Made by a program: the position numbers and the translations under genes. From positions 55,616 to 119,615 of the forward strand of contig NZ_FMYO01000009.1 in assembly GCF_900096895.1 (NCBI RefSeq): a stretch of 64,000 nt of DNA. Direction: 5' to 3'. How positions within the stretch are numbered: the stretch's first letter is position 1; the number at the start of each line of letters is the position of its first letter. The notes beneath the pieces were generated by a model. That model did not search any database. It worked only from the letters and a program-made list of their open reading frames with translations, and had not been told where the DNA came from. The stretch comes from Acinetobacter kookii. GTDB taxonomy: Bacteria; Pseudomonadota; Gammaproteobacteria; Pseudomonadales; Moraxellaceae. Positions 1 to 8,218 of the stretch are shown here, one piece after another.

Positions 1-588
1 ATTGATCCGGTGAATTTGCGTGTGTTGCACGGCGGGCATTTTTATGGCGGTCATATCGCGCAGGCTATGGACAGCTTGAAAATCATGATCGCCAATATTG
101 CCGACCTCATGGACCGGCAATTGGCGCAACTGGTCGACTACAAAATGAATAATGGTTTGCCGCGTAATTTAACCGGGGCAACCGATGAGCGCTTGCCGCT
201 GAATCATGGCTTTAAAGCGGTACAGATTGGCGTGTCGGCATGGACGGCAGAAGCCTTGAAACAGACCCTTTCGGCTTCGATTTTCTCGCGCTCGACCGAA
301 TGTCATAACCAGGACAAGGTCAGTATGGGCACCATTGCCGCGCGTGATGCCAGCCGCGTCATTGTATTAACGGAACAGGTCATTGCGGCACTGTGCTGTG
401 CCAGTGTGCAAGCCATCCATTTAAAAACCCTGGATGAAAAATTGTCTGAAGTCCTCGACACATTTAAGGCGTGGGTATTACAAACTTTTGATTACGTGGT
501 GGAAGACCGTCCATTACAGGGCGAATTACAACACTTGGTCGACCGACTGGAAAATCTGGAATTATTGAATAGCGCACTTGTTCGCTAA
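1..588 (+). CDS. Aromatic amino acid ammonia-lyase (HAL/PAL family), C-terminal part
   Basis: The reading frame is open from the first base, so this is the 3' end (about 195 residues) of a gene that begins outside the window. The stretch KVSMGTIAARDASRV matches the C-terminal conserved block of histidine/tyrosine ammonia-lyases, followed by the usual helical tail. The MIO-forming Ala-Ser-Gly would lie upstream and cannot be checked. Such enzymes deaminate an aromatic amino acid to an aryl-acrylate. Its position at the head of aryl polyene genes suggests it supplies the aryl starter (inference). Substrate choice between His, Tyr and Phe cannot be read from this fragment. Family assignment is firm; role is moderate. 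Confidence 0.85.
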   Translation: MDPVNLRVLHGGHFYGGHIAQAMDSLKIMIANIADLMDRQLAQLVDYKMNNGLPRNLTGATDERLPLNHGFKAVQIGVSAWTAEALKQTLSASIFSRSTECHNQDKVSMGTIAARDASRVIVLTEQVIAALCCASVQAIHLKTLDEKLSEVLDTFKAWVLQTFDYVVEDRPLQGELQHLVDRLENLELLNSALVR

Positions 589-607
589 ATCTGACGGGAA
601 ACAGACT

Positions 608-1027
608 ATGCATGCCGATGTAATAATTGAAGTGCCATTTCATGATGTAGATACCATGGATGTGGTCTGGCATGGGCATTATTTGAAGTATTTTGAAATT
701 GCGCGCTGCAAGTTGCTGGACCAGTTTCAGTATAACTACAAGCAGATGCGTGATTCCGGCTATGCCTGGCCGGTGATTGAAAGCCATGTACGTTATGCGC
801 ATGGCATCCTGTTTGAGCAGAAAATTCGGGTGCGTGCCATTTTAAAAGAATGGGAAAACCGCCTGAAAATTGAATATCAGATTTTTGATGTGGAAAGCGG
901 TAAAAGGCTGACCAAAGGCTATACCACCCAAGTGGCGGTGCATATTGAAAGTCGGGAAATGTGTTTCCAGTCACCGCAAATTTTATTGCAGCGTTTACAC
1001 GCCTGGTCTGAGTTTAAAGCGGAGTAA
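608..1027 (+). CDS. Acyl-CoA/acyl-ACP thioesterase, 4HBT hotdog fold
   Basis: A 139-residue single-domain hotdog protein. Near the N-terminus it has the 4-hydroxybenzoyl-CoA thioesterase (YbgC/FadM) pattern, FHDVDTMDVVWHGHYLKYFE, with the Asp and the His-Gly-Xaa-Tyr expected at the active site. I chose ATG 608, preceded by GGGAA; an in-frame TTG at 578 would overlap the ammonia-lyase gene and add ten unconserved residues. It lies 19 bases after the ammonia-lyase and 5 bases before the LolA-like gene, so it is cotranscribed. Aryl polyene clusters usually carry such a thioesterase; whether it releases the polyene or edits stalled chains is inference. Confidence 0.85.
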   Translation: MHADVIIEVPFHDVDTMDVVWHGHYLKYFEIARCKLLDQFQYNYKQMRDSGYAWPVIESHVRYAHGILFEQKIRVRAILKEWENRLKIEYQIFDVESGKRLTKGYTTQVAVHIESREMCFQSPQILLQRLHAWSEFKAE

Positions 1028-1032
1028 AGCAG

Positions 1033-1680
1033 ATGAACTTTCTCAATCTACCACGTGCAGCAGGATTATTCCTGGCAGGAGTGCTGTCTCTGACCATGTT
1101 GCTGTCGCAAGCAGTGCATGCGCAAAATCCGCAGCTCAGACAAATCTTTAGCCAGCTCTCTGAAACGCCAACCGTGCGGGCCAATTTTGAACAGCAAAAA
1201 AAACTGGCGAGCATGAACAAGACCTTTGTGTCCAAAGGTACGGTGTTGTTTTCCAAATCGCAGGGCGTAATCTGGAAAATCCAGACTCCGGTCAAAGCCG
1301 ACCTGATTGTGATCCCTCGTAAACTGGTACAGAAAACCCAGCGCACGCATAGCCAGATTGAAATTGACAAATCTCCTTATGGCTCGGTCGCGACCATGTT
1401 CCTGCAGCTGATGTCGGGGAATGAAGCGGCTTTGGCCAAAAATTTCAATGTTGTTTCGGCCAGTTACAGTCCGGCACAGTGGAATGTGGCCTTAACCCCG
1501 AAAAGCAGTTTGTTTAAGAAACTGTTTGTCCGGGTCGATGCACAAGGGCAGCGTTATGTGGACCGTATCGTGATTCGCGAGAAAGCCAACAACAGCACCA
1601 GCATTCGCTTTAGCCAGCAAACCACCCAACCCCAAAACTTAACGGCTGAGGAAAATGCACTTTTCCAACTGGCAAAATAA
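1033..1680 (+). CDS. LolA-like outer-membrane lipoprotein carrier family protein
   Basis: A 215-residue protein with a signal peptide (Arg-containing start, hydrophobic core at about 8-26, Ala-Gln-Ala-like cleavage near residue 30). The rest fits the LolA fold: an N-terminal amphipathic helix (FSQLSETPTVRANFEQQK), then beta-strands with the GTVLFSKSQGVIWKIQTPVK block. This is not the housekeeping lolA; LolA-like proteins are standard members of aryl polyene clusters and are thought to carry the lipid-linked pigment across the periplasm (family knowledge plus inference). Its end overlaps the exporter gene by 26 bases, so the two are translationally coupled. Confidence 0.85.
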   Translation: MNFLNLPRAAGLFLAGVLSLTMLLSQAVHAQNPQLRQIFSQLSETPTVRANFEQQKKLASMNKTFVSKGTVLFSKSQGVIWKIQTPVKADLIVIPRKLVQKTQRTHSQIEIDKSPYGSVATMFLQLMSGNEAALAKNFNVVSASYSPAQWNVALTPKSSLFKKLFVRVDAQGQRYVDRIVIREKANNSTSIRFSQQTTQPQNLTAEENALFQLAK

Positions 1681-3988
1681 ATTTACTGCGCTCTGGCTGA
1701 TTGTACTGAGCGTGATTGCCATCGCGCTGGGTACGGCTTGGTTGAAAAAAGACATTCATATTCAAACCAATATCTTTGCCTTACTGCCGGAAGCCCATCA
1801 TGATCCCCGCTTGGAACGGGCGCAGCAATATGTCAGTCAGCAGCTGAATGACAAGGTCTTTGTGGTGCTGAATGCCAAAGATGATGCTGCACTGGCCAAA
1901 GCCACAGCGACTTTTAAACAGAGCGTAGCGGCAACAGATTTATGGCAACCTCTACATGCACAGCTGGACAGTGACAGGTTTGCCCAGGTGTTATATCAGC
2001 ATCGTGCCGGTCTGCTGTCATCCGCAGATCAAAAGCTGCTGGAGCAAAAAGATTATGCCGCGCTGAGCGAACAGGGCCTGTTGCAGATCATGAGCCCGGG
2101 CATGCCGGTGACTGCTGAGCTGTTACAGCAAGACCCGCTCTTATTATTTCCACGCTATGCCGTGGGCTTGTCCAGTTTACAGGGCAATCAGGATATTGAA
2201 CTTGAAGATGGCTTTGCCACCATTCGCGATGAGCAGGGTATTTCCCGCCTTATCGTTCTGGAGCTCAAAAATAGCCCTTACAATATTGATTACCAGGAAA
2301 AAACTGCTGCATGGATTGAGCAGTTAAGTTTAAAGCTGAAACAGATGCAGGTACAGCCGCACTGGACCGGGACCTTGCTGTTTGCCCAGTTCGGCACCAC
2401 CTCGGCGGAAAAAGAAATTTCCACCATTGGAGTCGGTTCGACCATCGGGATTTTTCTGTTGGTGCTGTTCGGTTTCCGCTCGGTTCGTCCGATGCTGACT
2501 GAAATGGTTGCCGTCGGTACCGGCTGTCTGGTGGCCTTTGCCATCACCCATTGGGTCTTTGGTGAAATTCACCTGATGACCCTGGTGTTTGGGGCCAGTC
2601 TGGTCGGGGTCTGTGTCGATTTTTCATTTTACTTTATGGCCATGCAGTCACAGCATCGGCAGATTGACGGTTTTGCCGTACTCAAACCGCTGTTGCCCAG
2701 CCTGTTTATGGGCCTGATGACCACTCTGGTCGCGTATATTTTCTTGAGTTTTACCCCATTTCCTGGCTTTAGGCAGATTGCCGTATTTTCCATGGTGGGA
2801 CTGGCTGCGGCATGGATCACCAGCGTTTTATTGTTGCCAAGATTGCCGCCTTTAAATGCCGAACCGGCGATTCGCCGTTTGAGTTTTATTGGCAAGGCAC
2901 GCTCCTGGGTACAGGCCAGCAAGGGCCTACGTTATGGTATTATCTTGATCATTGCCATGATTACAGGCAGCAGTCTGCTGTTGCTGCAAAGCAATGATGA
3001 TATCCGTAACCTGCAAAGTATAGATAAGACGCTCCAGCAGGAAGATCAGTATGTCCGTGAACGCTTTATGCAGCAGCAAAGCAGCGAATACTTTGTGGTG
3101 CATGGCGATACGGTGCAGCAGCTGGAACAGAATGAACAGCAACTGCTACAGAAATTGCAGGTTTTGCAGAACCAGAACAAGCTGGAGGGTGTTCAGGCCT
3201 TAGGCCAATGGCTACCCTCCAAAGCAGAGCAGCAACACAATATTGCATTGCTGCAAGCCATTCCAGCCAGTGCTTTACAGGACTACGCTACGGCATTGCA
3301 GCTGAATCCGGCCGAGGTGGTGGCCTGGCAAAAGCAGCTTTCTCAGCAGCCTTTACTCAGTCCAGCCGAAATGAGTCAGCATCCTTTGGCCTTTTTACAA
3401 ATGAGCCCAACCGAGCGTCTGGTGCTGCTGCAAAATGTGCATGATGTAGCTGCCTTGCAGCAGCTGAATAGTCCGCAGGCACAGCTATTGCGTCCGGTGA
3501 ACCTGTTGTCCGAACTGTTCCAGCAGCACCGTATTCAGGCACAGTGGTTACTGGTTTCAGCCTTAATCTGCCTGATGATTGGCTTGGGCATCATTTATGG
3601 CATCAAGTCGATTTTGCCTTTGGTGCTCCCGGTCAGTTTGGCCTTAATGACCACCTTTGCGATTCAGGCCTGGCTGGGCGTCGAAATCAATCTGTTCAGT
3701 ATTATGGGCACTTTCCTGATTATCGGGATTGGCGTGGACTATGCCATTTTCTACCGGCACGGGCATGATCATCCGCAAGTGGTTGGTATGGCCTTATTCC
3801 TATGTATGATGTCGACCTTGCTGGGTTTCGGGTTATTATCCTTTAGCCATACCTATGCCATTCACTGCTTTGGTTTGACGGTATTACTTGGGGTTATTTT
3901 TTCATTTATCTACGCAACATTGTTTACATCTTCCGATGCCGGACATGTTGTGCTTCAACAGTATCAGCCAAAAGAGCTGAGAGAATAA
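1655..3988 (+). CDS. MMPL/RND-superfamily exporter of the aryl polyene cluster
   Basis: A 777-residue inner-membrane protein. One membrane helix (about 13-30) is followed by a large periplasmic domain (about 31-255), five helices (about 257-405), another helix (about 427-446), a second periplasmic domain, and five C-terminal helices (about 632-770). This duplicated six-helix layout is that of the MMPL/RND 'predicted exporter' family. Acidic residues inside helices (GVCVDFSFYF and GIGVDYAIFY) are placed like the proton-relay Asp of the superfamily. It overlaps the LolA-like gene and probably hands the aryl polyene lipid to it. The family is certain; the cargo is inferred from context. Confidence 0.88.
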   Translation: MHFSNWQNKFTALWLIVLSVIAIALGTAWLKKDIHIQTNIFALLPEAHHDPRLERAQQYVSQQLNDKVFVVLNAKDDAALAKATATFKQSVAATDLWQPLHAQLDSDRFAQVLYQHRAGLLSSADQKLLEQKDYAALSEQGLLQIMSPGMPVTAELLQQDPLLLFPRYAVGLSSLQGNQDIELEDGFATIRDEQGISRLIVLELKNSPYNIDYQEKTAAWIEQLSLKLKQMQVQPHWTGTLLFAQFGTTSAEKEISTIGVGSTIGIFLLVLFGFRSVRPMLTEMVAVGTGCLVAFAITHWVFGEIHLMTLVFGASLVGVCVDFSFYFMAMQSQHRQIDGFAVLKPLLPSLFMGLMTTLVAYIFLSFTPFPGFRQIAVFSMVGLAAAWITSVLLLPRLPPLNAEPAIRRLSFIGKARSWVQASKGLRYGIILIIAMITGSSLLLLQSNDDIRNLQSIDKTLQQEDQYVRERFMQQQSSEYFVVHGDTVQQLEQNEQQLLQKLQVLQNQNKLEGVQALGQWLPSKAEQQHNIALLQAIPASALQDYATALQLNPAEVVAWQKQLSQQPLLSPAEMSQHPLAFLQMSPTERLVLLQNVHDVAALQQLNSPQAQLLRPVNLLSELFQQHRIQAQWLLVSALICLMIGLGIIYGIKSILPLVLPVSLALMTTFAIQAWLGVEINLFSIMGTFLIIGIGVDYAIFYRHGHDHPQVVGMALFLCMMSTLLGFGLLSFSHTYAIHCFGLTVLLGVIFSFIYATLFTSSDAGHVVLQQYQPKELRE

Positions 3989-3999
3989 GGTACAGTGCA

Positions 4000-5298
4000 A
4001 TGAGCACCATGCAACACACAGATGTATTGATTATCGGCGCAGGGCCATCGGGGAGTTCGGCAGCAGCATTACTGCGCCAGAAAGGCTATCAGGTCACGAT
4101 CATTGAAAAACAGCATTTTCCACGCTTTTCTATTGGCGAATCATTGCTGCCGCAATCTATGGTTTTTTTAGAGGAAGCCGGCTTGCTGGATACGGTACGT
4201 GAGCATGTCGAGCAGTTTGCTTTCCAGTTTAAAAATGGTGCAGCTTTTTTAAAGGGCGCGCAGCGCAGTTTTTATGATTTCCGCGAGAAATTTAGCGACG
4301 GTCCGGGTACCACCTGGCAGGTGCGCCGTGCCAATTTTGACCATTTGCTGGCACAGCAGGCAGAAAAATACGGTGCCGACATCCGTTTCGGTCATGAAGT
4401 GATTGATGTTGATGTGGCGCCAGAACATCCAATTTTAACTGTCAAAGACGAACAGCAGCAGGTCTATCAGATTCAGGGTAAATTTTTACTCGATGCCAGT
4501 GGTTTTGGCCGGATCTTGCCAAAATTTCTGAATCTGGAAAGCCCGTCCGATTTTCCGGTACGCCGTGCCGTGTTTACCCATATTGAAGATGGCATTTTAA
4601 ATGACCCGGAATTTGACCGGGAAAAAATCCTGATTACGGTACATGCCAAAGACCCACGTGCCTGGTACTGGCTGATTCCGTTTGCCGATGGCCGTTCCTC
4701 TTTCGGGGTGGTGGCCGAACAGGATTTCTTTGAGCGCTATGGCTTTAAGGGCAGTGCCGATGAAGATCTGGAAACCTTGCTGAAGCGTATTCTGGCAGAT
4801 GAAGAAAGCCTGTCGCATGTGCTGCGCAAGGTCAAATTTGACATGCCGGTGCGTACCCTGGTGGGCTACTCTGCCGATGTCAAACATCTGGCCCAGCGTA
4901 ACTATGCCTTACTGGGCAATGCCGGTGAATTCCTTGATCCGGTGTTTTCTTCCGGTGTGACCATTGCCCTGAAATCTTCCAGCCTGGCCATTCCGCTGGT
5001 CGATCAGCTGCTGCAAGGGCAACCAGTCAACTGGACGGAGCAATATGAAAAACCGCTACGTGCAGGCATTCAGGTATTCCGTGCCTATGTGGAGTCGTGG
5101 TATAGCGGTGAATTTCAGGATGTGGTGTTCTCGAAAAATCAGGAGGACAAAATCCGCCGTATGGTTTCTTCCTTACTGGCCGGTTATGCCTGGGACAGCA
5201 GCAATCCAATTCATAAAAATGCCAAAAAGCGTTTAAGCACTTTGGCGGAATATTGCCGTGATCCGCAATTACAGCAAACAGAAATGAATGGTGCTTAA
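4000..5298 (+). CDS. FAD-dependent oxidoreductase with flavin-dependent halogenase motifs
   Basis: A 432-residue flavoprotein. The N-terminal Rossmann motif GAGPSGSS (about 13-20) binds FAD, and RFSIGESLLPQS follows as in halogenases and geranylgeranyl reductases. Two signatures used to recognise flavin-dependent halogenases are present: WxWxIP (WYWLIP, residues 222-227) and FxxPxxSxG (FLDPVFSSG, 311-319). A lysine at about 78 in FKNGAAF sits where the catalytic lysine is expected. Xanthomonadin-type aryl polyenes are brominated, so halogenation of the aryl head is possible, but related proteins in other aryl polyene clusters may act only as oxidoreductases. It starts 11 bases after the exporter stop and overlaps the next gene slightly if that gene uses its first ATG. 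Confidence 0.85.
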   Translation: MSTMQHTDVLIIGAGPSGSSAAALLRQKGYQVTIIEKQHFPRFSIGESLLPQSMVFLEEAGLLDTVREHVEQFAFQFKNGAAFLKGAQRSFYDFREKFSDGPGTTWQVRRANFDHLLAQQAEKYGADIRFGHEVIDVDVAPEHPILTVKDEQQQVYQIQGKFLLDASGFGRILPKFLNLESPSDFPVRRAVFTHIEDGILNDPEFDREKILITVHAKDPRAWYWLIPFADGRSSFGVVAEQDFFERYGFKGSADEDLETLLKRILADEESLSHVLRKVKFDMPVRTLVGYSADVKHLAQRNYALLGNAGEFLDPVFSSGVTIALKSSSLAIPLVDQLLQGQPVNWTEQYEKPLRAGIQVFRAYVESWYSGEFQDVVFSKNQEDKIRRMVSSLLAGYAWDSSNPIHKNAKKRLSTLAEYCRDPQLQQTEMNGA

Positions 5299-5299
5299 G

Positions 5300-5851
5300 A
5301 TGAAACTGAAATGGACGGGGATGTTCATCGGCGCAGTACTGCTGTGTGGCGGCTGCCAGTCCATGCTGCCTAAAGCACAAGGCTTGGCAACGACTACATG
5401 GGCTGCACAAAACTACCAGCGTCAGGATCAGTTAGAAATTCAGTGGAAAGCGCACAGTTTCAGCTTTTTGCTGTATCAGCAACAAAAAGGCCAAAAGCTG
5501 GAAATGCTGGCTTTGACCCTGACCGGGCAGCAATTGTTCAAGCTCAGTTTTGATGGACAGAAAGTGCATGTCGAACAGCGCATCGAGCAAATGAAATTGT
5601 TGCCGTTTGAATTTGTGGTGCGCGATATTCTGTATGCCACCTATCCGGATTTTGCCCGCTTACAGCCGCAGAAGGTCCGCACTGAAACTTCGGCTCAGAC
5701 CCGAAAAGTATGGATCAATCAGCAGCATGTGCTCAATATTCAGCAGCAGGATGATGTGGTTGAGCTGGATAATCTACAGGTGCCGTATCAAATGGTCATT
5801 ACTCGCATCAACGATGGCTTAGCAGATACTGATGCGGACAGCACTGAATAA
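5300..5851 (+). CDS. DUF3261 lipoprotein of the aryl polyene cluster
   Basis: About 183 residues. The N-terminus is a lipoprotein signal: positive MKLKW, a hydrophobic stretch, and lipobox Leu-Cys-Gly-Gly-Cys, with the second Cys as lipidation site. The body is beta-rich with repeated Gln-rich strands, as in DUF3261 proteins found almost only in aryl polyene clusters. An in-frame ATG at 5288 adds four residues and overlaps the flavoprotein stop; the choice between the two is uncertain because neither has a good ribosome binding site. Likely an outer-membrane or periplasmic-face anchor for pigment placement (inference from family context). Confidence 0.8.
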   Translation: MKLKWTGMFIGAVLLCGGCQSMLPKAQGLATTTWAAQNYQRQDQLEIQWKAHSFSFLLYQQQKGQKLEMLALTLTGQQLFKLSFDGQKVHVEQRIEQMKLLPFEFVVRDILYATYPDFARLQPQKVRTETSAQTRKVWINQQHVLNIQQQDDVVELDNLQVPYQMVITRINDGLADTDADSTE

Positions 5852-5862
5852 GAGGCATGATC

Positions 5863-7062
5863 ATGGGCGATAAAATCACGACACAACATCCAGCAGTGGG
5901 TATTCAGTTGAGCGTCGGCTTATCCGTACTCGGAAATACCGCTGAACAGATCAGGCAGGCACTGACCACACAGCAGAATAGTTTGAGTTTAAGCAAAGAA
6001 TTCATTCCAGAGAAACAGGTTTGGGTAGGGGCTTATCAGCAGCCCTTAATCGAAACTGTTCCGGCATGTTTACAGGATGTAGACTCGCGCAATCTTCGTT
6101 TTGCCTTAACGGCGTTAAGCTCGATTGAAAGCGAAATCCGAGATTATACTGCGCAGTTTGATCGCAAACGTCTGGCAATTATTCTGGGCACATCGACCTC
6201 CGGCATTGCTGACAATGAAATACTGTTGAAACAGTATTTCAACCATCACAGCAAAATTGAAATTAATCACTATAAACAGGAAATGGGTAGTCTGGCCAAA
6301 GGCCTGCAGATGTATCTGGGCTGGGAAGGTCCGGCATACACCATTTCCACGGCTTGTTCTTCCAGTGCCAAAGCTATGGCGGCAGGACAGCGCCTGATTA
6401 ATGCCGGTCTGGCCGATGCGGTGCTGGTCGGCGGTGTCGATACCTTGTGCCGGTTGACCTTAAATGGTTTTCACAGTCTGGAAAGCCTGTCCAATGACCT
6501 GTGTCAGCCCTTTGGCGCACAGCGTGACGGCATCAATATTGGTGAAGCGGCCGGGCTGTTTTTATTGTCCAAAGAAACGGCACCAGTCATGCTGATGTCA
6601 GCCGGTGAGTCGATGGATGCCTGGCATATTTCCGCACCGCATCCGGAAGGCAAAGGTGCAGCCGAAGCCATGCAAAAGGCGCTGGATATGGCGGGTGTTA
6701 CAGCTCATGATATCGGCTACTTGAATATGCATGGTACGGCAACGCCACAAAATGATGCCATGGAAATCAAAGCCGTACAGACGGTGTTCCAGCATTATGA
6801 TGTGCCCATCAGCAGCAGCAAACATAAAACCGGGCACTGCCTGGGTGCGGCCGGTGCCATTGAAGCAGTGATCTGCCAGCAGGTTTTGGCTGATCAATCC
6901 TGGTTGCCACTGCATCATCCGGGAAGCATTGACCCGGAACTGGATGAAGCCAACTATGTGCTGGATGCAGCATTACAACAACCGGTCCATTACGTAATGA
7001 GCAATTCATTCGCGTTTGGCGGCAGCAATATTAGTTTGATTTTTGGAACAAAACTGAAATGA
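5863..7062 (+). CDS. Beta-ketoacyl-ACP synthase (FabF-like, ApeO-type)
   Basis: A 399-residue condensing enzyme that extends the polyene chain with malonyl-ACP. All three catalytic residues of a ketosynthase are visible: Cys in STACSSSAK, His in MHGTATPQND and His in KTGHCLGAAG. It is therefore an active synthase rather than a chain-length factor. ATG 5863 is preferred over ATG 5857 because AGAGG at 5851-5855 sits 7 bases before it but only 1 base before the other. Its stop overlaps the next start (ATGA). By gene order (DUF3261, KS, dehydratase, reductase, KS) it corresponds to ApeO of described clusters; I leave the symbol blank because the assignment rests on order. Confidence 0.88.
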   Translation: MGDKITTQHPAVGIQLSVGLSVLGNTAEQIRQALTTQQNSLSLSKEFIPEKQVWVGAYQQPLIETVPACLQDVDSRNLRFALTALSSIESEIRDYTAQFDRKRLAIILGTSTSGIADNEILLKQYFNHHSKIEINHYKQEMGSLAKGLQMYLGWEGPAYTISTACSSSAKAMAAGQRLINAGLADAVLVGGVDTLCRLTLNGFHSLESLSNDLCQPFGAQRDGINIGEAAGLFLLSKETAPVMLMSAGESMDAWHISAPHPEGKGAAEAMQKALDMAGVTAHDIGYLNMHGTATPQNDAMEIKAVQTVFQHYDVPISSSKHKTGHCLGAAGAIEAVICQQVLADQSWLPLHHPGSIDPELDEANYVLDAALQQPVHYVMSNSFAFGGSNISLIFGTKLK

Positions 7063-7496
7063 TGGATGCAGTACAGTTTATCCCGCATGAACAGCCGATG
7101 GTGTTTGTCGATCATCTGATTGAAGCCAATGATGTGTTTGCCATTGCCGAACTGGTCATTCGGCCTGAACTGATGTTTTGTGAGGCGGAAGGTTTACCGA
7201 CCTGGACCAGTATTGAACTGATGGCACAGACCATTAGCGCTTATGCAGGACATAAAGGGCGAATGTCAGGCTTGCCGCCTAAAATCGGATTTTTATTGGG
7301 TACGCGTAAAATGCAGTTGCCCGTGCCTTATTTTGCTTTGGGGGAAACCGTACGGATTAAAGCGGAACAAGGTTATTTACATGAGGGGCTGGGGCAGTTT
7401 CAATGTGAAATTGAATACCGGGAACATTGTTTTAGTGCCATGTTGAGTGTATTTGAGCCGCCAGAAATGAAAGAAGAGATCAGGAAGTCAGTGTGA
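7059..7496 (+). CDS. 3-hydroxyacyl-ACP dehydratase, hotdog fold (ApeP-type)
   Basis: A 145-residue hotdog protein. It shows the FabZ/FabA-like arrangement: FIPHEQPMVFVDHLIE near the start and LPTWTSIELMAQTISAYAG carrying the acidic active-site residue in the central helix. It should dehydrate the 3-hydroxyacyl chain made by the adjacent reductase, leaving the conjugated double bonds intact, since no enoyl reductase is encoded nearby. In described aryl polyene systems this subunit works with a second dehydratase (ApeI), which would lie upstream of this window. Translation is coupled at both ends (ATGA with the ketosynthase, GTGA with the reductase). Confidence 0.82.
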   Translation: MMDAVQFIPHEQPMVFVDHLIEANDVFAIAELVIRPELMFCEAEGLPTWTSIELMAQTISAYAGHKGRMSGLPPKIGFLLGTRKMQLPVPYFALGETVRIKAEQGYLHEGLGQFQCEIEYREHCFSAMLSVFEPPEMKEEIRKSV

Positions 7497-8218
7497 GTAG
7501 ACGAATTTTAGTAACAGGTTCAAGCCGCGGAATTGGTAAAGCCATTGCCTTGCAACTGGCACAGGCAGGATTTGATGTCACTGTCCATGCACGCTCCAGA
7601 CAACAGGAAGCCGAACAGGTGGTGCAGGAAATTCAGGAATTGGGACAAGCCAGTCATGCGTTGTTATTTGATGTAAATGATCGTGAAAAAGTGCTGCAAT
7701 TGCTGGAACAGGATATTGCAGAACATGGCGCATTTTATGGCGTGGTATTGAACGCAGGCTTAACCCGGGATGCGGCATTTCCGGCCTTAACCGACAGCGA
7801 CTGGGATGAAGTGGTCTCAACCTCACTGGACGGTTTTTATAATGTGCTCAAACCTTTGGTGATGCCAATGATTCGTCTGAAACAGGGCGGCCGCATTGTG
7901 ACTTTATCTTCGGTTTCAGGTTTAATGGGTAACCGGGGACAGGTCAATTACAGCGCCGCCAAAGCAGGCTTAATTGGCGCGACCAAGGCCTTGGCACTGG
8001 AACTGGCGAAACGCAAGATTACCGTAAACTGTGTAGCACCGGGTCTGATCGAAACCGAAATGGTCACTGAAGAAGTCAAAGAACATGCCTTGAAGATGAT
8101 TCCTTTACAACGTATGGGGCAGGTCGATGAAGTCGCCAAGGTCGTAAAATTTTTATGCAGTGATGATGCCAGCTATATCACCCGACAGGTGATTTCAGTG
8201 AATGGGGGCTTGATTTGA
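7493..8218 (+). CDS. 3-oxoacyl-ACP reductase, short-chain dehydrogenase (FabG-like, ApeQ-type)
   Basis: A 241-residue SDR with a GTG start overlapping the dehydratase stop. The NADPH-binding TGSSRGIGKAIA lies at about residues 7-18, NAG at about 90, the catalytic Ser in LSSVSG and the Tyr-x-x-x-Lys pair in YSAAKAG at about 150-154. It ends with the usual Gly-Gly-Leu-Ile dimer tail. It reduces the 3-keto group after each condensation. It stands between the dehydratase and the second ketosynthase, as expected for the aryl polyene type II polyketide module. It is distinct from a housekeeping fabG by context only; sequence alone would fit either. Confidence 0.88.
   Translation: MSRRILVTGSSRGIGKAIALQLAQAGFDVTVHARSRQQEAEQVVQEIQELGQASHALLFDVNDREKVLQLLEQDIAEHGAFYGVVLNAGLTRDAAFPALTDSDWDEVVSTSLDGFYNVLKPLVMPMIRLKQGGRIVTLSSVSGLMGNRGQVNYSAAKAGLIGATKALALELAKRKITVNCVAPGLIETEMVTEEVKEHALKMIPLQRMGQVDEVAKVVKFLCSDDASYITRQVISVNGGLI

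Noticed and set aside
5863..7062. First ketosynthase as an inactive chain-length factor
   Set aside because: Its Cys and both catalytic His are present, so it should be an active synthase; the chain-length partner is probably upstream of the window.
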